A stretch of DNA of 64,000 nucleotides from Ruegeria sp. R13_0. Its GTDB lineage: Bacteria; Pseudomonadota; Alphaproteobacteria; Rhodobacterales; Rhodobacteraceae. Shown in pieces: positions 17,358-26,367 of this stretch. The notes beneath the pieces are model-generated. The model did no database searches. It was not told the DNA's origin and saw nothing but the letters and a program-made list of their open reading frames with translations. Where the stretch lies: assembly GCF_017743995.1 (NCBI RefSeq), contig NZ_JAGHRB010000018.1:1-64000 (forward strand), written 5' to 3'. Both the position numbers and the translations under genes were made by a program. Every line of letters begins with the position of its first letter. The first letter of the stretch is position 1.

Positions 17358-17832
17358 TTGTCCATCCCCTTCACGTATGATGACCGTTATCGAGACGGGT
17401 TCCTCGACCGTCAGTTCAAAGGTGCGAATTGAGATCAGAAAACGGGAAATTGAAGATGTAACAATGCCCGAATTTGCATGTAGATCATGCAAAATTGCAC
17501 GACCCGATCCATGCGGGTGCTACGCCCGGCAATTCACTCTGATTTTGCGACAAGGAAACTCTGGCCGTTGGATCGAAAGTGTAACACCTGTGCTTTTGGA
17601 CAGTTGTTATACGGAGCGGAATTGTCTTTTCAAAAACACGCCCTCACCGAAGCGGCCCGAATGACAAGGCGCACTCTGAATTGCACACGGGTTTCGTGCT
17701 ACAGGCCGATAGAACGCATTTCAGAGAACAATATATAAACTCCGTTAATGCCTTGCGAGGTGTTTCAATTGGCGCCAAAGGCCGCTTGGAAGCTAACAAA
17801 TAGCAAATCGTGGCGTCCAAGAGGCATAAGTC
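17358..17832. other. Region without a supported gene
   Basis: About 475 bases between the globin start and the second DUF1127-like gene. Open frames are short and without recognisable sequence. The part near 17740-17800 probably contains the promoter of the mini-protein. Confidence 0.4.
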
Positions 17833-18033
17833 ATGTCAGGAAATAGACACTCCAGAGTTTTCACGGCGGTTCGATCTTGGTTCAAACGTCGTCAAAAACA
17901 GACCTTGTCGGGTCAGGACTTTGACTATTGGTCCGAGCACATGAAAAGGGATATTGGCTGGCCCAATGAACGCAGCCGCTCGGTTGCCAAAAGTGGCGCT
18001 GCGATCACCCGCTTTGACTGCACATTTCGTTGA
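17833..18033 (+). CDS. DUF1127-like mini-protein (66 aa)
   Basis: Basic 66-residue protein: FTAVRSWFKRRQKQTLSGQD precedes DYWSEHMKRDIGW, so the HMKRDIG core is shared with the mini-protein at 8231. This fits the DUF1127-like pattern of an amphipathic basic helix followed by a DIG motif. It converges with a decayed LysR C-terminal half whose intact relatives sit beside the 8231 copy. The regulator seems to have been lost here while the mini-protein remained. Confidence 0.6.
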   Translation: MSGNRHSRVFTAVRSWFKRRQKQTLSGQDFDYWSEHMKRDIGWPNERSRSVAKSGAAITRFDCTFR

Positions 18034-18101
18034 GTATTTGACCTGCCCGAGCACGTGGCGAAACCTATCCACAATGAGAATTCCGTGGCTCCGCACAGGA
18101 A

Positions 18102-18520
18102 TCAGCTGGAGGGTCGAAAAACCTTCGTTTCGCGCTCCAGCCATTTTCTGTATTTCTTGACTTTACCTGAGTTCCTGAGCCCTTCCAGATAGACCAGATA
18201 GTAGCCACTCCCGTCGTCACCAAGGATATCAAAGGGCTGGACCAGCGAACTTCGGTCCAGTTCCTCTTAGAAAAAGGCGGGAGTGAGCATAGCAACACCC
18301 TGCCCCACCAAACGGCCTGTGCTTCGACGACTTGAGGGCCAAAGTGAACACTTCGTCGATCCTGCTTTGAACACCCGCTTTTTCGAACCATTTGAGCCAC
18401 CAGGGATCGTCATTCGACAAGATCGGCAGCGCCAAAAGGTCGTTAGGACTCGTTAACCCGCGAGCTTTATCAACCAACTCGGGCGAGAGCATCGGCGTGA
18501 ACAAAGCGGGCAGCAAAAGA
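18102..18520 (-). pseudogene. Decayed C-terminal half of a GcvA-like LysR regulator
   Basis: The effector-domain end of a LysR protein is readable in shifted frames: FTPMLSPELVDKARGLTSPN and DDPWWLKWFEKAGV, then HFGPQVVEAQA, then KYRKWLERETKVF before a TGA. At least two frameshifts separate these pieces, and the DNA-binding half is absent. The closest relatives are the intact genes at 7232 and 25213. Its 5' side joins directly to a LysE fragment at about 18520, a deletion junction. Confidence 0.75.
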
Positions 18521-18714
18521 TACGACCAATGCCGCTAGTCCCGTTCCTGACAGCGCGACTAAACCCGCCGAAGCAAGAGCAACACCTAAGACTTGCGGCA
18601 GGCTTCTTCGATACCCAAACCGAGCGCTCGATGCGGTCGCAAGTGATGTAGCTCCACCTGGTGAATCTGTAGCACTAGTACAAAAACCAGAAGAGCCCAA
18701 AACTGCCCACGCAT
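18521..18714 (-). pseudogene. N-terminal fragment of a LysE-type exporter, fused to the LysR relic
   Basis: From ATG 18714 the frame gives MRGQFWALLVFVL, then after a shift SPGGATSLATASSARFGYRR and LSGTGLAALVV, closely matching the first 52 residues of the exporter at 4307-4903. The match stops abruptly at about 18520, where LysR sequence begins. This is a relic of a paralogous exporter truncated by an internal deletion. Confidence 0.75.
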
Positions 18715-18783
18715 GGCTTGGCCTCCTATTCGTAGCTTGTCAGGAGTTTCGGCAAAAAAACGCGAATTGGAACTACGGTCGTA

Positions 18784-19320
18784 TCACGGCAGTGCGGTTT
18801 CACTTTGTTTTTCAATCGTTGGCCAAATGTCCCGCAAGAATACCGTCAGGTCGTTCGGTGCGAAGGGAATCTTGTACGGAAAGAGCAGCGCGCTCACGAA
18901 ACCCCGGTGATAGGTGGCGTGGTTGGCGAGGTGTAGGATAATGTCGCGCCGAGTCATTGCACCGGCACCACCGCCAACGAACTCAAACCTAATCGTTTCA
19001 TCCAGTTCTGCCTCAGTCCAGATCTTCGCCTGATCGACATAAAACGCATTGATTTCACGAAGCTGTCTTGCAACATCGCGAAACGGAAGTGGATCGTCCC
19101 GATGGCGGGCCGTGTAGGGGTGTGTGCGCCGTTCCAGATGCGCTTTGAACATCTCGGCGACGACGAGCGTATGATCAAAGGTGCCCGAGATCGATTTGAA
19201 CAGCGTATCGCGCGGTTCCATCAGGGTCTCGTCAGACAGCTGCTCGGCGTTCTTCAGCATGACGTCATCGGCCCAGGCCATGTAGGCGGCCATCTTGTGT
19301 GTGTAGGACAACTTGGGCAT
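18784..19320 (-). CDS. DinB family protein
   Basis: DinB/YfiT-like four-helix protein of 178 residues. The three metal-binding histidine positions are in FDHTLVVAEMF (about 48), and HLANHATYHRGFV (about 132 and 136). Relatives include thiol-dependent transferases; many remain uncharacterised. ATG 19320 with GGAGAAG upstream is preferred to an upstream in-frame start at 19428. The LysE-type gene at 19445 lies upstream on the same strand. Confidence 0.82.
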   Translation of the reverse strand: MPKLSYTHKMAAYMAWADDVMLKNAEQLSDETLMEPRDTLFKSISGTFDHTLVVAEMFKAHLERRTHPYTARHRDDPLPFRDVARQLREINAFYVDQAKIWTEAELDETIRFEFVGGGAGAMTRRDIILHLANHATYHRGFVSALLFPYKIPFAPNDLTVFLRDIWPTIEKQSETALP

Positions 19321-19444
19321 TTGCTTCTCCGATTCTAGAGTTCCAGTGATTTGCTGTGGGTTCGCTGCGGAGATGACGCATGCTCCTCCGAGGCCATCGC
19401 AATGAGCGCTGATGCACTCAGCCTCCACGTTCGCTCGCTGGCTT

Positions 19445-20128
19445 TCATCTTGAAATCTGGGCCATTGCGTATTTTGCCGGTGCGATCAGCATCCATAACC
19501 CGACACCAAGCATAGCTCCGCCGGAAACGGCGTTGGGCAGCCATAGGTTCGTACCAAAGGCGTTACGTTCTCTGAGTTTCTTCTGAGCGAAAACAGCCAT
19601 CATGGAAAGCGCAATGAGGCAGATAAACCCGTTCAGGTACATGAAAAACCCAAGGATCAGGATCTGCACGCTGATATTCCCCAACTCCAGTGACACAAAC
19701 TGTGGCAGAAACGACGTTAGAACCACGATCATCTTTGGGTTGCCCAGGTTTGTGGCAAGCCCCTGCAAGTAGGGCACCGAGATTGGCTCGTTGCCAATGG
19801 GTAGCGTCGGTAAATCGACGTCTTTGCGATCACGGCAGGATTGAAAGGCGGCGCGCATCAGCCGCACGCCGATATAGATGAGATAAAGCGCACCAGCGGC
19901 CCGAATACCCATCCAAATGGTCGGAGAAAGCTGGTTAGTAAAATCCAAACCAAACGCAATTGCAGGCACAAACACCAAACCGGCCGACACCACGCCCAAG
20001 GTCGTTGCGATCGCATAACGTAGTCCTTGCGATACCGCTCTCGACACAACAAGAATGCTGTCCGGCCCGGGCGTTAGGAACATCGACGCACGTATTGCGA
20101 CCATCAATAGGACAAGACCCCAGTCCAT
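19445..20128 (-). CDS. LysE/RhtB family amino-acid exporter (paralog 2)
   Basis: Membrane exporter of 227 residues with six predicted helices. LTPGPDSILVVSRAVSQG near residue 18 is the family signature, and NPKMIVVLTSFLPQF in the fourth helix is typical of RhtB proteins. ATG 20128 has GAGGGA upstream. It is separated by 72 bases from the RidA gene upstream, repeating the RidA-LysE pairing at 4307-5314, although the two exporters belong to different subgroups. Confidence 0.87.
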   Translation of the reverse strand: MDWGLVLLMVAIRASMFLTPGPDSILVVSRAVSQGLRYAIATTLGVVSAGLVFVPAIAFGLDFTNQLSPTIWMGIRAAGALYLIYIGVRLMRAAFQSCRDRKDVDLPTLPIGNEPISVPYLQGLATNLGNPKMIVVLTSFLPQFVSLELGNISVQILILGFFMYLNGFICLIALSMMAVFAQKKLRERNAFGTNLWLPNAVSGGAMLGVGLWMLIAPAKYAMAQISR

Positions 20129-20200
20129 AGAATTCCCTCATGTTTGGTTAAGGTGGGCTTACAACGAACCTTCGATCTCAGCGGTACAGCGCTTTAGGTG

Positions 20201-20599
20201 TCACGCAACTGCCGTGACCTCGATTTCAACCATCAGGTCAGGCGCAGCAAGTGCGGCGACAACCAGAGTGGTCACGGAAGGTGCGGCACCGGTATTCCAC
20301 CAGGCCTGTCTGACCTCCGACAATTCAGTCAGGTATTTTGCATCCGTGACATAATAAACAACCCGCGCAATATGCTCGGTCGTCATCCCCACCGACGCCA
20401 GCAAAGCCTCGACGTTGTCTATGCTCTGATGCGCTTGCTCTTTGAAGGTGCCTAAGGTCGTCCCGTCTGTGGCGACCCCGATCTGACCTGATAAAAAAAC
20501 AACCCTGCTGGGCATAAGAGCTTCAACCCCATGGGCATAGATGCCTTGGTATTGAGTCGGAACAGCCCTAACGGTTGCGGGAGAAAGTCTGTTTAACAT
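20201..20599 (-). CDS. RidA family protein (paralog 2)
   Basis: RidA/YjgF-type protein of 132 residues, closely similar to the copy at 4916: YQGIYAHGVEAL, VFLSGQIGVATDGT and LMVEIEVTAVA occupy the same positions. The family removes reactive enamine/imine species or acts as a deaminase. The start ATG 20599 aligns with paralog 1 and is preferred to an upstream in-frame start. It sits between the LysR gene at 20681 and a LysE exporter, all on the minus strand. Confidence 0.87.
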   Translation of the reverse strand: MLNRLSPATVRAVPTQYQGIYAHGVEALMPSRVVFLSGQIGVATDGTTLGTFKEQAHQSIDNVEALLASVGMTTEHIARVVYYVTDAKYLTELSEVRQAWWNTGAAPSVTTLVVAALAAPDLMVEIEVTAVA

Positions 20600-20680
20600 C
20601 GTCGGTCCTATGAGCAAAAGTGCACAGAGCAGCATTGCCGGGTGTTGGCAGGGGCACAAATCAAACGGGTTATTGACCCA

Positions 20681-21640
20681 TCAGGCAGACTTATGTGCAA
20701 GCGTTCCGGCGATTGTCCGATTAAGCCCTTTGCTCAGCACGGAATTCGGAAGTCTGGGGTCGCAGTGGTTCTGGTATTCCTTCCTTTGCCTGCCAAATAT
20801 CTGTCGAGCATTTTCCCGGAGTAGGCGAATGGCCACTTGCACTTTCAGAGTCTGCACGGTGTCAGGGTGTACGTGCAAATGAAGCGTGCGATCCAATTCC
20901 ATCGCGTTGCCGCCGACCCGAGCCAGCGCCGGGTCTTCCTCGCCAAGACAAACGGGTAGAAGCCCTTTGCCAACGCCGTTGCGGACCGCGTTATGTGCCA
21001 GCATCGGATCGTTTCCGCTGAAGTGAACCGCTGCATCTGTAGTTTTGTGCTTATCCATGAATTTAGCTGGCGCCCTTCGGTGCGCCGTATCATCGGCCAA
21101 TGCGATCCAGCCCAATTTGTTCGGATCAAGGTCTGAATGTGCATAGACGGCAAAAGGAACGTCACAGAGTTTTATCGAAAACTCACCCATCTGAGGCGTA
21201 TCTTCGAACCAAAGTGAAACGCTTGCCGGTGTCCATGCTGAGGTTGCAGGAACGCCAGCGTTCAATCTCACCGACAGGTGGGAGTGTTCGGCAAGCAATC
21301 TGGGTAAAAGCCGATCTGCGACGCGTGCCAGCAGCCAGTGCTCACCCGCAATACGCAATTCGCCCGTTGGCTGCCCTGAAGGGGATGCGGCCAATTCCTC
21401 GATGCGGCTGGCGCGCCGCTCGATTTCCATCGCATCCGCTATGAGGCGCTCGCCGGCCTCAGTAGGTATAATCCCGGTTTTCGACCGCAGGAACAATGTG
21501 GTGCCCAAGGCCGCCTCCAAAGCGGACAACCTGCGCCCGACCGTGGATTGGTCAATCCCTAGGCTGGTTGAGGCCCGCGTAAGCGATCCAGACCGAACCA
21601 AAGCCAGTAATACGCGAAGGTCGTCCCAATTGAGTTTCAT
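20681..21640 (-). CDS. LysR family transcriptional regulator
   Basis: Regulator of 319 residues. Residues 1-62 carry the winged helix (NWDDLRVLLALVRSGSLTRA, LGIDQSTVGRRLSALEAALG). The effector domain differs from the GcvA-like group in this window. It lies on the same strand, 81 bases upstream of the RidA gene, and 43 bases downstream of the NTF2-like gene, so it may be inside a NTF2-LysR-RidA-LysE transcription unit and control it. Confidence 0.88.
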   Translation of the reverse strand: MKLNWDDLRVLLALVRSGSLTRASTSLGIDQSTVGRRLSALEAALGTTLFLRSKTGIIPTEAGERLIADAMEIERRASRIEELAASPSGQPTGELRIAGEHWLLARVADRLLPRLLAEHSHLSVRLNAGVPATSAWTPASVSLWFEDTPQMGEFSIKLCDVPFAVYAHSDLDPNKLGWIALADDTAHRRAPAKFMDKHKTTDAAVHFSGNDPMLAHNAVRNGVGKGLLPVCLGEEDPALARVGGNAMELDRTLHLHVHPDTVQTLKVQVAIRLLRENARQIFGRQRKEYQNHCDPRLPNSVLSKGLNRTIAGTLAHKSA

Positions 21641-21683
21641 GAGAGGCTACCACCGTTAGCAGGTCGATGAATCCGGGCGTGGA

Positions 21684-22064
21684 TCAGCTTTCGTCGATCA
21701 GCCGGACGATCTTGTTATCCTTAATTTCAAAAAGGGAAGTGCCGCTTAGTTGAAGAATCGCACCTGCCGTAGGCCCGTTGGGAATATCAACAGCCGCCAT
21801 TGCAAGAAACGAGACCCGGGCTGTAGTGAATGGACCAACCGTAATAAATTCAATGATCTCCTGCTTGCGCGAGGAAAACAGTTCCAAAGCAGCAATTGCC
21901 AATTCTCGAAACTCTGCCTTGTTGTGGGCGCTCGCATTCCCTTCGCCTTCAGAAGTGTTTTGAAATTCAATGCTCTCATCGAGGCATTCCAACATAGCGT
22001 CGACATCGCGCGCGTTATATGCGCTAACATAGCGATCAATGACCGCTGGCAAACAGTCGGACAC
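21684..22064 (-). CDS. NTF2-like protein (paralog of 5420 gene)
   Basis: NTF2-like fold protein of 126 residues. VIDRYVSAYNARDVDAMLEC and the C-terminal FEIKDNKIVRLIDES correspond segment by segment to the protein at 5420-5797, which is likewise close to RidA and LysE genes. Start is GTG (22064) with AAGGAG at good spacing. Function unknown; probably handles the same or a related metabolite as its paralog. Confidence 0.78.
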   Translation of the reverse strand: MSDCLPAVIDRYVSAYNARDVDAMLECLDESIEFQNTSEGEGNASAHNKAEFRELAIAALELFSSRKQEIIEFITVGPFTTARVSFLAMAAVDIPNGPTAGAILQLSGTSLFEIKDNKIVRLIDES

Positions 22065-22433
22065 GTCAGGGCTCCTTAAAACAAATCAAACGTACGTCTT
22101 GAGAGAATAAGTCGGAACTTAGAAACGCTCCAATAAAGCCTCGGCGCTTTCTATTAAGCTGGCTTATGGCGAGAACCGCCCCTTCGAGACGCTATTGCTG
22201 AACAACGTTGAGACCGCTGAGACCCGACACTTCGACTAGCTCGACTAGAGCCCAACCTACGAACACCCTAAAAACGGGGTCTCTATGCGGTTGGATACGT
22301 CCTGCAACTTTACATGTTTTGCATGCAGTTCTGCGGGTTTTGATGTGAATCCGTGGCTACTAGTTGAGGTGCCTATCGGCATCGCGTTTCCGATGCCACA
22401 TTATGTGTTAACAAAAAGTCAGAGAAAACAGTT
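22065..22433. other. Region without a supported gene
   Basis: About 370 bases with frequent stops in all frames. No terminator or recognisable remnant. It presumably holds divergent promoters for the NTF2-like and peptidoglycan-binding genes. Confidence 0.4.
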
Positions 22434-23114
22434 ATGGCAGTCCTTAAAAAAGGTTCCAAAGGTAAAGAAGTCCAAGCATTGCAGACCCGTTTGAACAGGC
22501 TGGGCGCTAAACCGCAGTTAAAAATTGACGGGATTTTTGGTCCGAACACACATAAAGCCGTCGTGGCTTTCCAAAAGAAAGCTAAACTCAAATCGACAAA
22601 TGGTGCGGTCGACAATCTCACCGTTGCTGCCTTGCAGTACGGGGGTCCGTTGCCGACTATGAACGTCAAAGACCTGAGTTCGGTGGCGAAGTTGTGCAAA
22701 GACTTTCAGCGACATAACCTACTGTTGATCGGTTTTATGAGCGCGCTTGATGCCGCTACAGGAAATCTAGACAAAACCATAGACAAAACCCTTCCCACAG
22801 CGACAAAAATGGCCGGCGCCAACAAATCAATCTGGGAAAGTATCATCAAAATCAGCCAGGACGTTGTGTCGAAACAAAAGCAGTTTGACAGCTTGTTACT
22901 TTCTCATCCCCATCGAGCGAAAAAACTGGCCGACGAATGCGACACCCTTTTCAAGCAGGTTCAGTCTCAGGGAGAGGCGGCAAGCAAGAATGTCGATACG
23001 GTCTACAGTACGCTGGACAAAACCATCAGCGATCTAAGCAAGAACGTTGCCGAGGTTCAGAAGATGATGGCCGATCTGAAGAAACACTCGAAGAAGAGCC
23101 AAAAGTTCATCTAG
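22434..23114 (+). CDS. Peptidoglycan-binding-domain protein with coiled-coil C-terminus
   Basis: Protein of 226 residues without a signal peptide. Residues 5-65 are a PG_binding_1 three-helix module (LKKGSKGKEVQALQTRLNRL, KIDGIFGPNTHKAVVAFQKK). Residues 75-225 are largely helical and lysine-rich (DKTISDLSKNVAEVQKMMAD), a likely coiled coil. The absence of an export signal is odd for a wall-binding domain; it may be delivered by another route or be a cytoplasmic structural protein. It faces the RTX gene tail-to-tail. Function unknown. Confidence 0.7.
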   Translation: MAVLKKGSKGKEVQALQTRLNRLGAKPQLKIDGIFGPNTHKAVVAFQKKAKLKSTNGAVDNLTVAALQYGGPLPTMNVKDLSSVAKLCKDFQRHNLLLIGFMSALDAATGNLDKTIDKTLPTATKMAGANKSIWESIIKISQDVVSKQKQFDSLLLSHPHRAKKLADECDTLFKQVQSQGEAASKNVDTVYSTLDKTISDLSKNVAEVQKMMADLKKHSKKSQKFI

Positions 23115-23225
23115 CTTTTCGCTCAGCTTGGTCCTCATGCGACTTGCCCCAGGGCACACGGACATCATCGCCGTGTGCCCAATCAGCGCCAACTGGGACG
23201 ACCGAGTCGGCTCTATTAGACGGTC

Positions 23226-24143
23226 CTAAATCAGAATCGCCTGTTCCAATTCGATCTGCAATTGCAGTGCGGTAAGGTTCTCTACAACTGCGATCTGTGT
23301 CAGACCTGATCCATTCACATCCGCCCACAACTCGGCACCTGCCTCTCCGTCCAGCGCGATGACGTTCTGGATCAAAGTCTCTCCTGGCGCGATATTCAAC
23401 GAGTCTGCCGCAACGGCAAGTGTATCTACTTCGATCTCGAAATCCGTTATTGTATCGATACCTGCATAAACGCTGTCGAGGTTGCGAAACACAAACGTGT
23501 CTGCATCGTCCCCGCCGGTCAGCATGTTGGAGCCGAACCCACCATCCAGAAAATCGGACCCGCTGCCACCGATGAGTGTGTCGTTGCCGGGACCCCCGAG
23601 CAGAACGTCCGGGCCCCCCATGCCGCTTAAGACGTCATTGCCCCCTAAGCCGATGATCTGTTCTATTCCGGCGGTCCCAACCAGCAGATCGTCCCCATCG
23701 GTTCCACTGATCTGTGTGTATTCGGTTTTCCACGGCAGACCATCGTTGCGGGTGATGCTTCCACCGGCAATATCCCAGATGATCAGGTCTGGAAGATCGT
23801 CATCATCGTCAGGCTTCGGTGGGCTGCTGTCATCGTCGTCATCGTGGACTACGATGTCGGGAAGACCCCCTTCGGTTTCCACCGCTACAACACTGCCGCC
23901 ATCAATGTCCCAGATGATGATATCGGGTAGATCATCGTCATTGTCCCCAGCGACTGCGGTTCCCGTCACGTTCCCTCCGGCAAGGTCCCAAAGGATGGTA
24001 TCCGGAATATCTACATCGTCATCATCTGGCGCGCGATGTGAATACGCACTCGGATTCAGCTTCGAAGTTGCAGGTTGCGTATAGTTGGTTGGGTCACTTT
24101 CCATCTGATCAACAGGGGTGTTGCTTTCATGATCACTCGGCAT
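23226..24143 (-). CDS. RTX calcium-binding protein with acidic PDxIIWDIxGG repeats
   Basis: Acidic protein of 305 residues. Residues 41-130 hold an unusual repeat: [15 protein letters not shown] (45-59), [15 protein letters not shown] (71-85), a degenerate [11 protein letters not shown] (93-103) and [15 protein letters not shown] (116-130), each preceded by an aspartate run. Residues 147-212 are RTX nonapeptides ([30 protein letters not shown]) that bind calcium. The C-terminal about 90 residues are like type I secretion ends of this class (DTFVF, ITDFE). Export by a type I system is therefore likely; no ABC transporter is in the window. ATG 24143 has AAGGAG. The first repeat block is not known to me. 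Confidence 0.75.
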   Translation of the reverse strand: MPSDHESNTPVDQMESDPTNYTQPATSKLNPSAYSHRAPDDDDVDIPDTILWDLAGGNVTGTAVAGDNDDDLPDIIIWDIDGGSVVAVETEGGLPDIVVHDDDDDSSPPKPDDDDDLPDLIIWDIAGGSITRNDGLPWKTEYTQISGTDGDDLLVGTAGIEQIIGLGGNDVLSGMGGPDVLLGGPGNDTLIGGSGSDFLDGGFGSNMLTGGDDADTFVFRNLDSVYAGIDTITDFEIEVDTLAVAADSLNIAPGETLIQNVIALDGEAGAELWADVNGSGLTQIAVVENLTALQLQIELEQAILI

Positions 24144-24605
24144 GGTTTGATCTCCTTCACTTCGCTCAAGCGATTGAAACTGAAAAAGCGAACGGATCGC
24201 GTGAAATGAAATGCGACCGTCTGTTTGCTAAGAATTGGATAGTCGCCACCACCCGAACACGGAACCTGCGGACTCGCACTTGGCTCCTGCACCAACGCGG
24301 GAACCAATTAAATGAAAAGAAATTGGTGCGCCCGCTACCCGCGCACAACGTGCCGAGTTCCAATGAGAACATGTTTGGTCATGTGAACTTCGAGGCAGAA
24401 GCCGATCCTGCGGTTCGTAGTTTTGCTCAAGTAAATTCGCTTTACCCATTCTTCAACCCAGACAGTCTTGGTTGGTTCAAACCCTGTGTACTGCGTGAGG
24501 CGAAATCAATCTCTGAGCCTTAGATCTGACTTATGTATCCTACGAAGAACTTGAGGCTTCCTAGCTAGCAAATCTCAAATCACTCTAGTATTTGTATACT
24601 ATGGT
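24144..24605. other. Region without a supported gene
   Basis: Roughly 460 bases upstream of the RTX gene. Frames are open only as shadows and carry no recognisable motif. It becomes AT-rich near 24560-24610, where a promoter for the small genes beginning at 24606 is plausible. Confidence 0.4.
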
Positions 24606-24860
24606 ATGCAATTTAGGATAGCCGCTTTGGAACTTATGGAATGCATAATTGTAGCAAGAACCGAATCGCGGTTTGCGATTAGAATTCTCGAACAGCGAGA
24701 AAGTACTACGTCTTCAGAAAGCTCTTTGAACGCAGAAGTACTGAAGGACAAATTCACAGCGGCCCTTGTCAAAATCAGCGACACCGAATTTACCGAAGCT
24801 GTCGATCAACTTTTGTACAACATAGCTTCGCTCGACAAAAACGAAAAAACCCTGCCGTGA
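24606..24860 (+). CDS. Small hypothetical protein (84 aa)
   Basis: Not recognised. A mostly helical, soluble 84-residue protein (LELMECIIVARTESRFAIRI, EFTEAVDQLLYNIASLDKNE). Its stop overlaps the start of the next gene by four bases, which favours a real, translationally coupled pair. No ribosome binding site stands out. Confidence 0.4.
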   Translation: MQFRIAALELMECIIVARTESRFAIRILEQRESTTSSESSLNAEVLKDKFTAALVKISDTEFTEAVDQLLYNIASLDKNEKTLP

Positions 24861-25093
24861 AAAGACATAGACACGGAAAACCGAAAAAGGTTCCGGTATC
24901 CCCAAACGAGACCTGCGCCAGTTACGTCACGGAAGCCAATCAGAAAGCTTATTCAGCGTTTTGGCTTTTGATGTTTGCAACGATTGGCCTGACGTTACTC
25001 GGTCTGCCCAATGTTGCCATCGCGACAGGATTTCCGGCCGGGATGCTAGTAGCCGCGAAGATTGCTATTCGGAATTCCGAGGGTTCATCCTAA
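24857..25093 (+). CDS. Small membrane hypothetical protein (78 aa)
   Basis: Not recognised. The N-terminus is strongly basic (MKRHRHGKPKK), then two hydrophobic segments follow (FWLLMFATIGLTLLGL and VAIATGFPAGMLVAAKIAI), consistent with a two-helix inner-membrane protein with its basic end in the cytosol. Starts with GTG overlapping the upstream stop. Confidence 0.42.
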   Translation: MKRHRHGKPKKVPVSPNETCASYVTEANQKAYSAFWLLMFATIGLTLLGLPNVAIATGFPAGMLVAAKIAIRNSEGSS

Positions 25094-25212
25094 AGTACTC
25101 TGCATCGGAAAAACGTTGAAACACCTTCCGTTTGAACAGTACGCTTGAACAGGCAGGCTGATAGCGCCAGTTTATTGTGGCCGACAGGCTGACCAACTTC
25201 TGAGAAGTCCCC

Positions 25213-26130
25213 ATGGCCGCCAAAGATACACCACCGATGCCAGCAATACGTGTCTTCGACGCGGCTGCACGGCACGGCAATTTTTCTTCGGCGTCCGATG
25301 AACTGAGTATGACCCAAGCTGCCGTGAGTTACCAAATCAAAGTTCTCGAAGAACGCGTTGGCACCCCACTCTTTGAGCGGCATGCAAGGGGCGTGACTTT
25401 AACGCCTATAGGGAAAGATTTTGCTGACCAAGTTGTTCCCGCAATGGATGCGATCCGGGAAGCCTACACAGAAGCAAAGGGGACGTCACAACAGACGCTA
25501 ACGATCAACGCAATCCCGACGTTTGCCACCCACTTTTTGTCCGGCGCATTGCGATCCTTTCAGGAGCAAAATCCAAAGATCAGTGTCCGCGTCGAGGTAA
25601 GTGAGAACTTTGTCGATTTAGATTCAATCGATTGCGACATGGCCATTCGGCTTGGCGACGGCGGGTTCGGCGGCAAGGACTGCCGCATGCTATTCCCGGC
25701 CGTCTTCTCACCAATGATGTCTCCAGAACTTGGCGCCTCGGTCAGCGAGATGACCAAATACGAAGACCTTCTTCAGCTTCCAGTATTGTCACCCGGAGAC
25801 CCAAGATGGCAGATTTGGCTGTCGGCAGCAGGGGTTGACCCGACCGGATTCAGCCCAGACACCACTCGGCATTTTGGAACGCAAATGATTGAGGCCCAAG
25901 CTGCAATAGAGGGTCACGGAGTTGCCATGCTGACCCCGGCCTTTTTTAAGCGCGAGATCACTGCAGGCACATTGATACAACCCTTTAAGTTACTCGGTGA
26001 CGATGGGAATAGCTACTGGTTGATCAATGGACGAAACCGCGGAAACTCTGCCAAAGTTCGTACATTTCGCAATTGGCTGTTGAAGAGGACGAAGCCCCTC
26101 CGGCAAACGCATTCTTCCTCTTCGAAATAG
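25213..26130 (+). CDS. LysR family regulator, GcvA-like
   Basis: LysR protein of 305 residues with the GcvA-type head (PPMPAIRVFDAAARHGNFSS, MTQAAVSYQIKVLEERVG) and effector domain (NAIPTFATHFLSGALRSF, FSPMMSPEL, GVAMLTPAFFKREI). It is a close relative of the gene at 7232 and of the decayed copy at 18102. No divergent target is obvious; upstream are the two small genes on the same strand. The 5' region has TTTGAACAG and CTTGAACAG, possible half-sites. Confidence 0.9.
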   Translation: MAAKDTPPMPAIRVFDAAARHGNFSSASDELSMTQAAVSYQIKVLEERVGTPLFERHARGVTLTPIGKDFADQVVPAMDAIREAYTEAKGTSQQTLTINAIPTFATHFLSGALRSFQEQNPKISVRVEVSENFVDLDSIDCDMAIRLGDGGFGGKDCRMLFPAVFSPMMSPELGASVSEMTKYEDLLQLPVLSPGDPRWQIWLSAAGVDPTGFSPDTTRHFGTQMIEAQAAIEGHGVAMLTPAFFKREITAGTLIQPFKLLGDDGNSYWLINGRNRGNSAKVRTFRNWLLKRTKPLRQTHSSSSK

Positions 26131-26367
26131 GCGATTCTGTTGGCCCGTGGTAGCTCTTAGTGGCATGAGATTGGCTTCCTTCGACCCAGTCTCATGCTTT
26201 ATGCTGGTGACTTCGGCCCTCCGACAACAGCCATGCGTTTCTGGACAAATTCAAGGTTTCGCGGTAGGTACAGAGCTCGATTTGGGAGTGCTCTGCCGAT
26301 GATCAAATAGATTTCAAAACCGTAAGCCAGGCCGAAAGGCCATTTGAAGTCTATCTCGGAGCATATC

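Noticed and set aside
24038..24523. A 161-residue plus-strand open frame opposite the RTX start
   Set aside because: Half of it is the shadow of the RTX gene, and the remainder shows no family features.
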